Part shown: positions 43,620 through 54,623 of the stretch, piece after piece
Numbering within the stretch: the stretch's first letter is position 1
Layout: the number at the start of each line of letters is the position of its first letter
Assembly: GCA_963814165.1 (NCBI GenBank)
Contig: CAWFBW010000016.1
Span: forward strand, 353,000-416,999
Origin: DASRAA01 sp963814165
Lineage (GTDB): Bacteria; Acidobacteriota; Terriglobia; Terriglobales; Acidobacteriaceae
Length of the DNA stretch: 64,000 nucleotides
Direction of reading: 5' to 3'
Made by a program: the position numbers and the translations under genes
Notes under the pieces: generated by a model
What the model was told of the DNA's origin: nothing
What the model saw: the letters and a program-made list of their open reading frames with translations, nothing else
The model's database searches: none

Positions 43620-43812
43620 GCAAATGCGACTGCTGCGTGCGCAGCGTATTCGCCGCTACCTCGATTTTATGGTGTGTTGCGCGCGAGCGTCAACTTGCTG
43701 GCGGAGCAGTCGTTCACAACCGCTCCGGCACTTCGGTACGCGATGCAAATCACGGTGGCAAACCACGCGCCGCGCTAGAATGAGTAGAATCTTCATGGTT
43801 TCGTGAGGCCAA

Positions 43813-44421
43813 ATGGCATCCTCTCTCGGCACCGCCGCGTTCCCCGCCAACACCGCCGATGTATCCCGCCAGCCGCTCCAGGCCGACCACTGCGCGCTCA
43901 TCGTAGTGGACATTCAGGAGAAGCTCCTTCCGCCCATCTTCAACAACAGCGAACTGGTAAAGAACTCGCAACTCCTGGTTCGCTTGGCCACTATTCTTGA
44001 GATTCCCACTATCGTAACTACCCAATACGTGAAGGGCCTGGGTCCGACGGTGCCGGAGATCGCCTCGCTCCTTACCGGAACACAAACGATCGATAAGCTT
44101 CAGTTCGGCTGTTTTGGCTGCGACGAGTTTCGCTCGGCGCTGAAATTACTACCTGGCAGTCGCAACACGCTTCTCGTCTGTGGCATGGAGGCGCACATTT
44201 GCGTCATGCAGACCGTGCTTGGTGCGCTCAACGATGGCTACCTCGTACACGTTGCATCCGATGCCGTCGGCTCGCGCGCGCGCTGGAACTGGGAAGTCGG
44301 CATAGATCGCATGCGCGCCGCCGGGGCAGTGATCTCCACGACTGAGATGATGATCTACGAATTGCTACGGGCGTCAGGGACGCCGCAATTCAAGGAAATG
44401 CTGCCGTACCTGAAAGGCTAG
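43813..44421 (+). CDS. Isochorismatase-family hydrolase
   Basis: A 202-residue cysteine hydrolase. The triad is Asp33 (LIVVDIQEKL), Lys95 (IDKLQFGCFG) and Cys130 (VCGMEAHICV), the last with the cis-peptide motif. YcaC-like members of this family act on amides; the true substrate is unknown. An amino-acid permease gene follows by 50 bases, consistent with an amide or amino-acid catabolic role. Confidence 0.88.
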   Translation: MASSLGTAAFPANTADVSRQPLQADHCALIVVDIQEKLLPPIFNNSELVKNSQLLVRLATILEIPTIVTTQYVKGLGPTVPEIASLLTGTQTIDKLQFGCFGCDEFRSALKLLPGSRNTLLVCGMEAHICVMQTVLGALNDGYLVHVASDAVGSRARWNWEVGIDRMRAAGAVISTTEMMIYELLRASGTPQFKEMLPYLKG

Positions 44422-44471
44422 GCGCGGCACTGCTTTGACGCGGCACGCCGCCGGGGTATCCTCACACATCC

Positions 44472-45794
44472 ATGATTTCCCTCGCCCGTAAACTGCGCCT
44501 GACCGATTTTTTCTCCCTCGGCTTCGGCACCATGGTCGGGGTCGGATGGCTGGTCGTCATGGACGACTGGCTGCTGCGCGGCGGCCCGATGGGAGCCGTG
44601 CTGGCCTTCGCCATCGGCGGCCTCGTTCTGCTGCCTATCGGCATCGTTTACGGCCACCTGGTGAGCGCCATGCCCGACGCCGCCGGAGAGATTGCCTACA
44701 CCGCTGCGGTCTTTCCGCGTTCCGTGAGCTTCGCCACCGGATGGATGATGCTGCTCGCCTACTACATCGTCTGCCCGTGGGAGGCCGTCGCCATCGGACG
44801 TATCGCGGGTTACCTCTTCCCTGCCCTCAATTCCATCGAGATCTACCGCGTCGCCGGCAAGCCGGTGTTTCTGCCCCACCTCGTTCTGGGGCTCCTTCTT
44901 ACTGCCGGCATAACCGTCTTGAACTACCGGGGCATCCGTCTCAGTGCGACCGTACAGAACTGGAGCACCTTCGCCGTGTTGGCCTTGACCATCGGCTTCG
45001 TGAGCGCAGGTATTAGTCACGGATCAACGGCGAACCTTCAGCCGCTCTTCAATGGACCTGCTCTTGTATCGGTAGTGCTCATGCTGCAAGTGGTTCCCTA
45101 CTTCATGACCGGCTTTGAATCCATCGGAAAAGCCTCGGAAGAAGCCAGCACCGAGTTTCAGCCCCGCCGCTTTATGCTCGCCATTCTGCTGGCGATTGTG
45201 GTCGGCGCGCTGTTTTACGCCATCGTCACCATTGCCGTAGCATATGTGGCTCCCTGGCCAAATCTCGTACACGAGCGCTTCGCGACGGCTGTTGCCTTCG
45301 AGCACGCCGTGGGCTCGCAGTTCATCGTCAAAGTCATCATGGCGACGGCGCTGCTTTCTCTGGTGAAGATATTCAACGGCAACTTCATCGCCGCCAGCCG
45401 GCTACTGTTCGGGCTCGGACGCCGCGGACTTGCCGATGATCGCCTCGCCAAAGTTCACCCGCTCAATCGCACACCTTCAGTCGCCATTGTGTGTTTGGGC
45501 GTCTCCACAGCACTGCTCATGTTCGCCGGCGAAGCGATCCTGGTACCGATCACCGAAGTGGGGTCTCTTGCCTCGCTGCTCGGCTGGATGGCCTCCTGCG
45601 CGGCGTACCTGCGTATGCGCCCGTCCTCCTTGGGCCGCCTGGCCGCAGCCACGGGCATCGTGGTCACCTCATTGTTGCTGTTGATGAAGGTGCTGCCGCA
45701 AGTCCCCGGCCACTTTACGCACTATGAATGGATCGCCTTGGCCGTCTGGATCGTGTTAGGACTCCTGCTTCGCCGCGGGCCGGCGAATGCTTAG
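44472..45794 (+). CDS. APC-family amino-acid permease
   Basis: A 440-residue transporter with about 12 membrane helices. The first helix contains FFSLGFGTMVGVGWLVVMDDW, equivalent to the substrate-binding GxG unwound segment of LeuT-fold permeases. The sixth-helix region is FMTGFESIGKASEEA, a typical APC motif. The substrate is not evident; pairing with the isochorismatase-like gene suggests a catabolic import role. Confidence 0.88.
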   Translation: MISLARKLRLTDFFSLGFGTMVGVGWLVVMDDWLLRGGPMGAVLAFAIGGLVLLPIGIVYGHLVSAMPDAAGEIAYTAAVFPRSVSFATGWMMLLAYYIVCPWEAVAIGRIAGYLFPALNSIEIYRVAGKPVFLPHLVLGLLLTAGITVLNYRGIRLSATVQNWSTFAVLALTIGFVSAGISHGSTANLQPLFNGPALVSVVLMLQVVPYFMTGFESIGKASEEASTEFQPRRFMLAILLAIVVGALFYAIVTIAVAYVAPWPNLVHERFATAVAFEHAVGSQFIVKVIMATALLSLVKIFNGNFIAASRLLFGLGRRGLADDRLAKVHPLNRTPSVAIVCLGVSTALLMFAGEAILVPITEVGSLASLLGWMASCAAYLRMRPSSLGRLAAATGIVVTSLLLLMKVLPQVPGHFTHYEWIALAVWIVLGLLLRRGPANA

Positions 45795-45944
45795 AGCACT
45801 TTTACACAAGGTGTAACCGATTCCCTCAGGCGTAGGGCCGTTTCAATCAAACAGCAAAAAGCGAGAGCCATGCGCTCCCGGTCTGTTCGTTCAGCTATCC
45901 GCTCCGGTGTCTACCCATCTCAGGGCACCCCCCCACCTGATCTT

Positions 45945-46144
45945 GAAAACAAAGGACTTGCAGCACGACTGCGCGCAACTTCTTGCAAACAATAGACTTA
46001 TACTTAAAGTCTTACAAAGATTAGAGTTAGATCCAATTTTCAAGGGTTTCTGCTCCAAAATTTGTCTGTTTTGCGCAACTGCCCGCAAAGTCTTAAAAAC
46101 AAACGAGTTATATGTAAAGTATTGTTATCAAATAACTTAGCTGG
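45945..46144. repeat. AT-rich repeat cluster related to 24560-24741
   Basis: Phrases such as GAAAACAAAGGACTTG, CTTAAAGTCTTACAAAG, GCAAAGTCTTAAAAACAAAC and TCAAATAACTTAGCTGG match the units and the TTACTTAGCTG end of the first cluster. It fills the middle of the 45795-46438 gap, which otherwise shows no gene. Confidence 0.6.
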
Positions 46145-46438
46145 CAGGTTTCTGCGCTCTGCAGAAGCCTCGCTTAGGCGTGTGCCGGGCCAGCCAGAAT
46201 CAGAAGTACAGCACGGAGTGTGGCGGAGCCAAGAGAAATCGACAAGGTAATGAAACGAAAGTAAGCAATATGTCCCAAAGTGGGAAGGAGGGCGGGACGA
46301 CTCCAAGAGTACCGAATGGCGCCGAAGGCAACGCTTGCAAGGACGGGGTTAACACCACGTCGAGGCTGCGCGGCACAGACCAGAGGGAGAGGTGCGCGGG
46401 CGCGCGATTCCTCCGATCGCCCAGGTTGAATACGATTC

Positions 46439-46966
46439 TTAGGACTCCAGCGCCACCAACTGCGTGTAGTACTGCGCCGCATGAGGCGAAGTGGCGTGCA
46501 CCGTCTTCTCCGGCAGCTCACCCATGTACATCGCGATCTCGTCGCAGGCATGCAGCCGAGGACAGCGCAGGCAGTCCTTATACATTTTGTCAGGCAGCAT
46601 TTCCTTGTCGACAACTACGAAACCCATCTTGCCGAAGAAATCCGGGATGCGCGTGAACAGGCACACGCAAGTCACGCTCTGCCGGGCGGCCTCGGCAAAC
46701 AGCGCGTTGATCAACATGCGCCCCGCGCCCTTGCCTTTCGCCTTCTTGCCGATGGTAATGGAGCGGACCTCGGCCAGGTGCATACCGTAAAGGTGAAGTG
46801 CGCCGCAGCCGACGATTTCGCCGTCGTCTTCGATGACTACGAAATCGCGGATGTTCTCGCAGATTTCGGCCAGCGAACGGCCCAGCAATGTGCCGTCGCC
46901 AACGTGAATATGGATGAGCTGCTCGATCGCAATCGCGTCGGGCAGAGTTGCGTTACGCGCAAACAT
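46439..46966 (-). CDS. Short N-acetylglutamate synthase (GNAT family)
   Basis: Acetylates glutamate to begin arginine synthesis; inferred from motifs and location at the end of the arg cluster. The 175-residue protein has the GNAT core (FVVIEDDGEIVGCGALHLYG, RSITIGKKAKGKGAGRML) and the C-terminal cysteine segment KDCLRCPRLHACDEIAM seen in short NAGS proteins. The ATG at 46966 has GGAG upstream and overlaps the argH end. Confidence 0.82.
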   Translation of the reverse strand: MFARNATLPDAIAIEQLIHIHVGDGTLLGRSLAEICENIRDFVVIEDDGEIVGCGALHLYGMHLAEVRSITIGKKAKGKGAGRMLINALFAEAARQSVTCVCLFTRIPDFFGKMGFVVVDKEMLPDKMYKDCLRCPRLHACDEIAMYMGELPEKTVHATSPHAAQYYTQLVALES

Positions 46967-48346
46967 GGGCAGCTCCTGCATACATCAAGAGTGTTTCCTT
47001 CACTTTCTTCAACGCCGCCCGAACCTGAGAAGGAGCAGTACCACCCGGCACGTCGTGTATCGCCAATACCTGTTGCAATTCCAATGCGTGATAAAACTCA
47101 GCGTCGGCGGCAATGCCGCAACTGGCGAAATCGTCGGCTGTGAGCTGTTCGAGTTCGCATCCTTTCGCGACGCAGAGTTGCACAGCCTTTGCCGATCTTC
47201 TCGTGCGCCGTGCGGAACGGCGTCCCGCTCTTCACCAGGTAGGCAGCGCCGGCCAGCGCGTTCATGAAGCCTGCGCTCGCCGCGGCCTGCATGCGCGCGT
47301 AGTCGAACGTCACGCTCGCCATGAACCCGGTCGCCACCCGCACCATGCTCGGCAACTTGCTGCGCCGCCGCGAACACCGGCTGCTGCGTTTCCTGCATGT
47401 CTTTGTTGTAGGCCAGCGGCAGCCCCTTCACGGTCATGAAAGAGACTCGTCGCGTCAGCAAATACCCGCGCCGCCTTGCCCCGAATCAGCTCCAGCGCGT
47501 CGGGGTTCTTCTTCTGCGGCATCGCGCTGCTGCCGGTGGAGAACGCTTCCGGCAACTTCACGAAACCGTACTCAGTGGTGGCGAAGAGGATGAACTCTTC
47601 CGCCCAGCGGCTGAGGTGCATGGCAACTGACGAGAGCGCCTGCACGAACTCGATCGCGAAATCGCGGTCGCTGGTCGCGTCGATGCTGTTGGATGTCGGC
47701 GCGTCGAAGTCGAGCGCCTTCGCCATGCCGGCGCGGTCGAGCGGCAGGATCGTTCCCGCAACCGCGGCCGAACCCAGCGGACAAGGTTCAGCCGCTTGCG
47801 GCAGTCCGCCATGCGCGACAGGTCGCGCTCCAGCATCGCAACGTAAGCGAGCAGCCAGTGCGCAACCAGCACCGGTTCGGCCCGCTGCAAATGCGTGTAG
47901 CTCGGCATCGCCGCATCACCGGCCTGTCTCCGCCTGCGTGACAAACTCGCTTGCCAACTCCACCAGCGAAAGCGAAATCGCGTCAATCTGCGCCCGCACA
48001 TACAGCCGCAGGTCCGTCGCAATCTGCTCGTTGCGGCTGCGGCCGGTGTGCAGCTTCAGGCCGACCTCGCCCGCGATTTCGACAAGCCGCTTCTCGACAT
48101 AGTGGTGCACGTCTTCGATCGACGGATCGTCGTCCGCAGGAATCCCCTCTGCCGCAATTTGGTCGAGGGCCTTGAGGGTCAGCGACAGCTCCGCGCTCGA
48201 CAGCACTCCGGCCTTGGCGAGGGCAGCGGCGTGCGCCTGGCTCGCCGCCACCTCGTAAGGCACAAGAATGCGATCGAACGGAAACGACCGCTGCCACTCT
48301 TCGAATTCCGCATTCAGCTCCTGGCTGAAGCGGCCCGACCACATCT

Positions 48347-48350
<4 letters not shown>
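46953..48350 (-). CDS. argH: Argininosuccinate lyase, broken by five frame shifts
   Basis: Splits argininosuccinate to arginine and fumarate. Starting at GTG 48350 (MKMWSGRFSQELNAEFEEWQ), the family sequence is intact in pieces. Frame breaks fall near 47925, 47783, 47438, 47350 and 47187. Key segments survive in order: LHTGRSRNEQIATDLRLY, MPSYTHLQRAEPV, GSSAMPQKKNPDALELIRGK, FMASVTFDYARMQ and a final helical end AALKKVKETLL. The total of 1398 bases fits a normal 465-residue enzyme, so the net indel is zero. Sequencing error is more likely than decay. Confidence 0.85.
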
Positions 48351-49549
<1,199 letters not shown>

Positions 49550-49557
<8 letters not shown>

Positions 49558-50563
49558 GAGCACTCCTCGGCGGGAAGCGGTGTACACCGCCTTCCAGCAG
49601 CAATACCATGATGGCTTTTTGAATATGCAGGCGGTTTTCCGCCTGGTCGAACACAACCGAACGCGGCGAATCGATCACCGCGGCGGTCACTTCATCTCCA
49701 CGGTGCGCCGGCAGGCAGTGCATGAACACCGCATGTTTGGCGGCCTTGGAGAACAACTTCTGGTTCACCTGGAACGGCATGAAAATCTTGCTGCGCTCCG
49801 CGGCTTCTTCTTCCTGACCCATGCTCGCCCACACGTCGGTGTAAACCGCATCGGCGCCGGCAACCGCCTCCACTGGGTCGTTGGTCACTTTGACCTTTGC
49901 GCCTGAGACCGCCGCCAGCTTCTCGGCGGCACTCAGGATGTCGGCGTGGGGCTCGTAGCCCGCCGGCGTGCCAACCGAAATCGACGCGCCCAGGCTCGCC
50001 GCTGCCAGCATCAGCGAGTGCGCCACGTTGTTGCCGTCGCCCACGTAGGCCAGCTTCACATTCTTCAGATCGCCGAACTGTTCCTGCAACGTCTGCATGT
50101 CGGCCATCGCCTGGCAGGGATGCTCCAACTCGCTCAGCGCGTTGATCACCGGAATGGATGCGTGACGCGCCAGCTCGGTCACAGTTTCGTGCGCGAAGGT
50201 GCGCAGCACAACGCCATCAATCCAGCGCTCCAGGTTGTGGGCGACGTCGCTCAGGCTCTCGCGCGCTCCCAGCCGCGACTGCGTCTGGTCCACGAAAAAC
50301 GACGTGCCGCCAAGAGCGTTGATGCCCGCTTCAAACGTCAGCCGCGTGCGCAGCGACGGCTTCTCGAAGAACAGCACAATCTGCTTGCCCACAAGCGTGC
50401 CGCGGTAATCCGCCGGGCGCAGCTTCATCGCCGAAGCCAGTTCCAGCGCGCAAGCCAGTTCGTCCGGCTGGAAATCCTGGATCGAAATCAGGTCGCGGCC
50501 GGTCACCGAGCGCTGCGTAAACAGGCTCTGGCTTGCACCCGGGGGAATGGTTGTTGCAATCAC
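49550..50563 (-). CDS. argF: Ornithine carbamoyltransferase
   Basis: Forms citrulline from ornithine and carbamoyl phosphate. The 337-residue protein has the carbamoyl-phosphate motif EKPSLRTRLTFE, then HPCQAMADMQT and the ornithine loop FMHCLPAHRGDEV. AGGAGG with a six-base spacing fixes the GTG at 50563; a longer frame upstream is not conserved. It overlaps argG by eight bases. Confidence 0.95.
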
Positions 50564-50575
50564 GTCATACCTCCT

Positions 50576-50590
50576 ACTGGTTCGACCAGT
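50576..50590 (-). promoter_or_regulatory. Small hairpin beside the argF ribosome site
   Basis: ACTGGT-TCG-ACCAGT lies just upstream of the argF Shine-Dalgarno. It may modulate argF translation after argB. Confidence 0.35.
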
Positions 50591-50680
50591 TGGAAAAGAA
50601 ATCAAAATATTCTGGGTCAGTGGCTCTGGTGGACGACTACGTTGTACGTCGCTCGAGAGCGCGGTCAAAGGCGAGTGGGT

Positions 50681-51460
50681 TCATGAAGCAATCACCTCCG
50701 TGCCGCAGTCGATGGGGTGGGTAAAGAAGCCCGGCAGGACTTCGGCGCTGCTGGCCGGGAGGATGCGCACCCGCGTCACCCCTTTCTTGAGAGCACTGGT
50801 GCAGGCCTCCAGCTTGGGCAGCATGCCGCCGCTGACTGTGGCCTTTTCGACCATCTGGGCAATGGCCTTCACGTCGAGCCAGCGAATGACGGCACCGTCG
50901 GCGTCTTTCACGCCTGGAACGTCAGTGAGATAAATCAGCGCATGCGCGCCGCAGGCAATGGCGCAGGCCGACGCCATCTGGTCGGCATTGACGTTGTAGT
51001 ACTCGCCGTCGAACCCCAGCGCCAGGCTGGAAACCACCGGAACAATTCCGGCCGACCACAAACGCTGAATGGCATCGGTGTTGACCGAGCGAATTTCGCC
51101 CACAAAGCCAAGGTCCGGCGACAGCTTTTTCGAGGCGCGAAACATGCCGAGGTCGCCGCCGCACAATCCGATGGCCGGCTGTCCCGCCGCACCCATCGAC
51201 GCCACCAGTTGCTTGTTAAGCTGTCCCGCCAGCACCATGATGGCCACGTCGCGAGTCTGCGAGTCAGTGACGCGCAGGCCATTGATGAAGCTGGTTTCGC
51301 AGCCAAGCTGCTTCAGCGTGCGGCTCAACGCAGCCCCGCCGCCGTGGACCACAACGACCTGGTGGCCTTCCCGGCAAAGTCCGGGAATGGCAGCGGCGAA
51401 CTTCTTCACCAGCTCTTTGTTGTCGAGCGCCGCGCCGCCAATTTTCACCACCAACTTCAT
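50681..51460 (-). CDS. argB: Acetylglutamate kinase
   Basis: Phosphorylates N-acetylglutamate. The 259-residue amino-acid kinase begins MKLVVKIGGAALD and includes VVVVHGGGAALSR, the ligand loop YYNVNADQMASACAI and IYLTDVPGVKD. The ATG at 51460 overlaps the argC stop (ATGA); an upstream reading would run into argC. It lacks an N-terminal arginine-sensing helix, suggesting a non-inhibited form. Confidence 0.95.
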   Translation of the reverse strand: MKLVVKIGGAALDNKELVKKFAAAIPGLCREGHQVVVVHGGGAALSRTLKQLGCETSFINGLRVTDSQTRDVAIMVLAGQLNKQLVASMGAAGQPAIGLCGGDLGMFRASKKLSPDLGFVGEIRSVNTDAIQRLWSAGIVPVVSSLALGFDGEYYNVNADQMASACAIACGAHALIYLTDVPGVKDADGAVIRWLDVKAIAQMVEKATVSGGMLPKLEACTSALKKGVTRVRILPASSAEVLPGFFTHPIDCGTEVIAS

Positions 51461-52500
51461 TGCAGTCCCGCCTTCTCGTCGAAGCCGAACATCAGGTTCA
51501 TGTTTTGCACGGCCTGTCCGGCCGCGCCCTTCAAAAGGTTGTCGATACACGAGACTAGTACCGCCCGCGTGCCGTCCGGCGAGAGCGAGAACCCGATGTC
51601 GCAGTAATTCGTGTCGCGCGAAAACTTGATCTGCGGCAGCTTGGCCGCGCCGAAAATCCGCACCCACGGCTTACCGGCGTAAAACTCACGCAGCGACGCA
51701 TCCAGTTCCTCCGCCGTCATCGGCTTCACCAGCTTCACGTAAATCGTCGAGAGAATTCCGCGAGGAATCGGCAGCAGATGCGGCGTAAACTGCAACGCCG
51801 CACTGTCGAGGCCTAGCTGCTCCAGCATTTCTCCCGTGTGCCGGTGGCCAAATACGTTGTACGCCGCGAAGTCGCCGTCCACTTCCACGAAGTGCGTCTT
51901 GGGCGAAGGAGACTTCCCTGCTCCCGACACGCCCGACTTCGAATCGCAGATTACGCCGTGCGCCACATCCACGTAGCCAGCTTGAATCCACGGCGCCAGC
52001 GCCAGGATGATCGACGTGGGATAGCATCCCGGATTCGCCAGCAGCATCGCGCTTTTTATTTCCTCGGCGTGTAGCTCCGGCAGACCATAAACCGCAGCTT
52101 CGTCCATCTCCGACGCAGCCTTCGCATCGGCATCGTTGAAGCCGTACACCTCACGATTTCCGGCATTCTTCAACCGCCAGGCGCCGCTCAGGTCCACCAC
52201 GCGAAATCCCCGGCTCATCGCTTCCGGAACCAACTCGCGCGAGAATTCATGCGGCGTAGCCAGGAACAACACATCGACTCCCGCTTCTTTCATCCGCTGC
52301 CAGGAAAAGCTCTCAAACGGAAAGCCGCCGTTACCGGCTATCTGCGGGTAAGCCTCGCTTAGGTCCTTGTACGCACTGTCACCGTTTCGGCTGAACAGCA
52401 GGGGCTTCTTCGCGGCGTTATGGCGCGCTAGCAGGCGCACCAGTTCGAAGCCGGAATAGCCGGTGGCTCCGAACACTGCGGATTGAATTCGCTGCCCCAT
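51457..52500 (-). CDS. argC: N-acetyl-gamma-glutamyl-phosphate reductase
   Basis: NADPH-dependent third step of arginine synthesis. The 347-residue protein has the dinucleotide motif FGATGYSGFELVRLL, the catalytic cysteine in ANPGCYPTSIILAL and the substrate residues in KSGVSGAGKSP. It follows argR by two bases and overlaps argB by four. Confidence 0.96.
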   Translation of the reverse strand: MGQRIQSAVFGATGYSGFELVRLLARHNAAKKPLLFSRNGDSAYKDLSEAYPQIAGNGGFPFESFSWQRMKEAGVDVLFLATPHEFSRELVPEAMSRGFRVVDLSGAWRLKNAGNREVYGFNDADAKAASEMDEAAVYGLPELHAEEIKSAMLLANPGCYPTSIILALAPWIQAGYVDVAHGVICDSKSGVSGAGKSPSPKTHFVEVDGDFAAYNVFGHRHTGEMLEQLGLDSAALQFTPHLLPIPRGILSTIYVKLVKPMTAEELDASLREFYAGKPWVRIFGAAKLPQIKFSRDTNYCDIGFSLSPDGTRAVLVSCIDNLLKGAAGQAVQNMNLMFGFDEKAGLQ

Positions 52501-52502
52501 GC

Positions 52503-52943
52503 TTATCTGAAATATCCGCGAATGCGGTTGGTCAACTTCTCCGCGGTAGCGTTATCCGGCGCAATCACCAGGATGGTGTCGTCTCCGCCGATGGTCCCCA
52601 CAACCTCTTCCCACTCTTCTCCGTCAATGGCCGCTGAAACCGGCTGCGCGCTGCCCGCACTGGTCTTCACCACGACCAGGTTCTGCGCTCTCCGCACCTC
52701 ATACACGAACTCCTGGATCAACCGTTCGATCGAAGGCAGGAATGCGTCCGGCACTTCACCCTGCGGGAATTTGTATCCGTCCGGGGTCTTCACCAGCCGC
52801 AGTTCGTGGATGTCGCGCGAGAGCGTCGCCTGCGTCACGCGATGGCCACGGCGGTAAAGCCGGCGCCGGAGCTCCTCCTGGCTGGAGACTTCCTGGCTGT
52901 TAACCAGGTCGCGGATTGCGGAATGGCGGGCCAATTTCGACAC
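52503..52943 (-). CDS. argR: Arginine repressor
   Basis: Arginine-dependent hexameric repressor. An N-terminal winged helix (SQEELRRRLYRRGHRVTQATLSRDIHELRLVK) precedes a C-terminal arginine-binding domain with GTIGGDDTILVIAPD. The open frame extends to an ATG at 52964, but a good promoter places the -10 (52950-52955) downstream of that ATG; its predicted start point falls on the GTG at 52943. I therefore favour a leaderless GTG start of 146 residues. It is the first gene of the arginine operon. Confidence 0.85.
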   Translation of the reverse strand: MSKLARHSAIRDLVNSQEVSSQEELRRRLYRRGHRVTQATLSRDIHELRLVKTPDGYKFPQGEVPDAFLPSIERLIQEFVYEVRRAQNLVVVKTSAGSAQPVSAAIDGEEWEEVVGTIGGDDTILVIAPDNATAEKLTNRIRGYFR

Positions 52944-52947
52944 AGCA

Positions 52948-52978
52948 TAAATATACATTGGCATGTATATTCATGCAA
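52948..52978 (-). promoter_or_regulatory. argR promoter overlapped by two ARG-box-like sites
   Basis: On the minus strand, TTGCAT (52973-52978), a 17-base spacer and TATATT (52950-52955). Two ARG-like sites, TGAATATACA (52964-52973) and TGTATATTTA (52948-52957), lie over the spacer and -10. Site-to-site centre spacing is 16 bp. This predicts arginine-dependent repression of the whole cluster. Confidence 0.7.
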
Positions 52979-53062
52979 GAGGCAGGTGCAAGCAGGGCGC
53001 AAACGTGCCGCCCGCAAGGAAGTGTCCGCCTCCAGGAGGAAACCAGCGGAGAGCCCGAAGGG

Positions 53063-53944
53063 CTAGACGAGGGATTTTTGCTGCAAGAATTCGCGCACAA
53101 CGGCGGCCGCGTCTTCGTGCTTGCCGTCCACGGCGTAGTTCATGCTTCGCATTTCTTCCGCGGAGATGCGGCCGGCCAACCGATCAAAGGCTTCTTGCGC
53201 CGCAGGATAATGGAGAAACAACTCCGGCCGCACGATCGGCACCGCGTCATAGGGCGGAAAGTAGTGGCGATCATCCTCGAGCACTACTAGCCCGAGCGCG
53301 GCGATCAATCCGTCAGTATTGGACCCGGCGACGATATCGACGCTCCGGTTTTGCAGCGCCCGGTACAGAAGACCGAGATCCATCACGCGCGGTGCTTCGG
53401 CGAATTTGAGGTCGTAGATACGGACTAGACCCTTGTAACCATCCTGCCGTTCCAGAAACTCGTAACCGACACCGAGGCCCAGTTTAGGCGCCTCCGGCGC
53501 CAACTGGGATAGCTTGGAAATTCCCATTCGCCGCGCGTCCTCCCCACGCATCACCATGGCAAAGGTGTTGTTGAAGCCGAGCGGCGGCATGACGTCGAGC
53601 CCAAACTTTTCGCGGTATTCCCGCTTGACTTCCGCATACACTTGCTCGGCGCTGCCTGATGCATTCTGCTTGAGCACGGCCGCCAGCGCAGTCCCGGTGT
53701 ATTCGGGATAAACATCGATGCGTCCGGCGAGGATGGCTTGCTGGCAAATGTAGGTGCCGGCCAGATAGAAACGGCGTTGCACCGGCGCCCGGCAAGCACC
53801 CTCCAGCACTTGAGCGAACAGCTCGCCCAGGATCAGTTGCTCGGTGAAGTTTTTCGAGCCAACCACGATGTCGCTTCTGGAAGAACGACAACCCAAAGCC
53901 GGTAGAACGATTGCTCCAGCGAGGAATGCGCGGCGGTCGAGCAT
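53063..53944 (-). CDS. Glycine betaine/osmoprotectant ABC transporter substrate-binding protein (OpuC type)
   Basis: A 293-residue periplasmic binding protein. MLDRRAFLAGAIVLPALGC suggests a signal and a possible lipid anchor (A-L-G-C is not a perfect lipobox). VVGSKNFTEQLILGELFAQVLE and DVYPEYTGTALAAVL are diagnostic of the OpuAC/ProX branch. The ATG at 53944 follows the permease stop closely; an overlapping GTG at 53950 is possible. Choline, betaine or carnitine are usual substrates. Confidence 0.9.
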   Translation of the reverse strand: MLDRRAFLAGAIVLPALGCRSSRSDIVVGSKNFTEQLILGELFAQVLEGACRAPVQRRFYLAGTYICQQAILAGRIDVYPEYTGTALAAVLKQNASGSAEQVYAEVKREYREKFGLDVMPPLGFNNTFAMVMRGEDARRMGISKLSQLAPEAPKLGLGVGYEFLERQDGYKGLVRIYDLKFAEAPRVMDLGLLYRALQNRSVDIVAGSNTDGLIAALGLVVLEDDRHYFPPYDAVPIVRPELFLHYPAAQEAFDRLAGRISAEEMRSMNYAVDGKHEDAAAVVREFLQQKSLV

Positions 53945-53946
53945 GC

Positions 53947-54576
53947 TCACCGATGCCTGCGCGCCAGCAGCTTTTCGACGCCGCCCAGCAGGAAGTCCGC
54001 CAGTAGGGCCATGACCGCCGCGGGAATTGCGCCCGCAAGAATCACCTCGTTGTCCACCATGGCGATGCCGCGAAAGATAAGTTCTCCCAGCCCTCCGGCT
54101 CCGATGGCTGCCGCGATCGTTGCCACGCCGATCGTGATGACTGTGGCGACGCGAATGCCCGCGAAGATGGAGGTGGATGCCAGCGGCAGTTCCACCTGCC
54201 ACAGCAATTGCCGCGAGGTCAGTCCCATGGCCACAGCAGCTTCCCGCACCGGCGCGCTGATACCCACAATTCCGATGTATGTGTTGCGAACGATCGGCAG
54301 AAGTGCGTACAGCGCCAGCGCCGTTATTGCCAGGCGGTCAACCCGAACGCCGAGCCACGGCAATGGCAGCAGCAGCCCGAACAACGCAAGACTAGGAATC
54401 GTCTGGATCACGTTCGTACTGCCGAAAATCATCGTCTTGAGACCGGGTCGCCGGGTAATGAGAATTCCAAGAGGCACTCCCACGGCCGCCGCGAGCAGCA
54501 TGGAGACTCCGACCAACCAGAGGTGCTCACCACTCAACATGGCAACTTCGCGAGGATGGGTGAACAGAAAATTCAA
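53947..54576 (-). CDS. Osmoprotectant ABC transporter permease
   Basis: A 209-residue inner-membrane protein with five to six helices. It shows the permease-ATPase coupling motif EAAVAMGLTSRQLLWQVELPLAS and VGVPLGILITRRPGL near the N-terminus. It is the single permease of this system and presumably forms a homodimer. Confidence 0.92.
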   Translation of the reverse strand: MNFLFTHPREVAMLSGEHLWLVGVSMLLAAAVGVPLGILITRRPGLKTMIFGSTNVIQTIPSLALFGLLLPLPWLGVRVDRLAITALALYALLPIVRNTYIGIVGISAPVREAAVAMGLTSRQLLWQVELPLASTSIFAGIRVATVITIGVATIAAAIGAGGLGELIFRGIAMVDNEVILAGAIPAAVMALLADFLLGGVEKLLARRHR

Positions 54577-54623
54577 ATCGCAGGTCTCGCTGGCGGCTGG
54601 GCCACGTTCTCTCGAATACCGAC

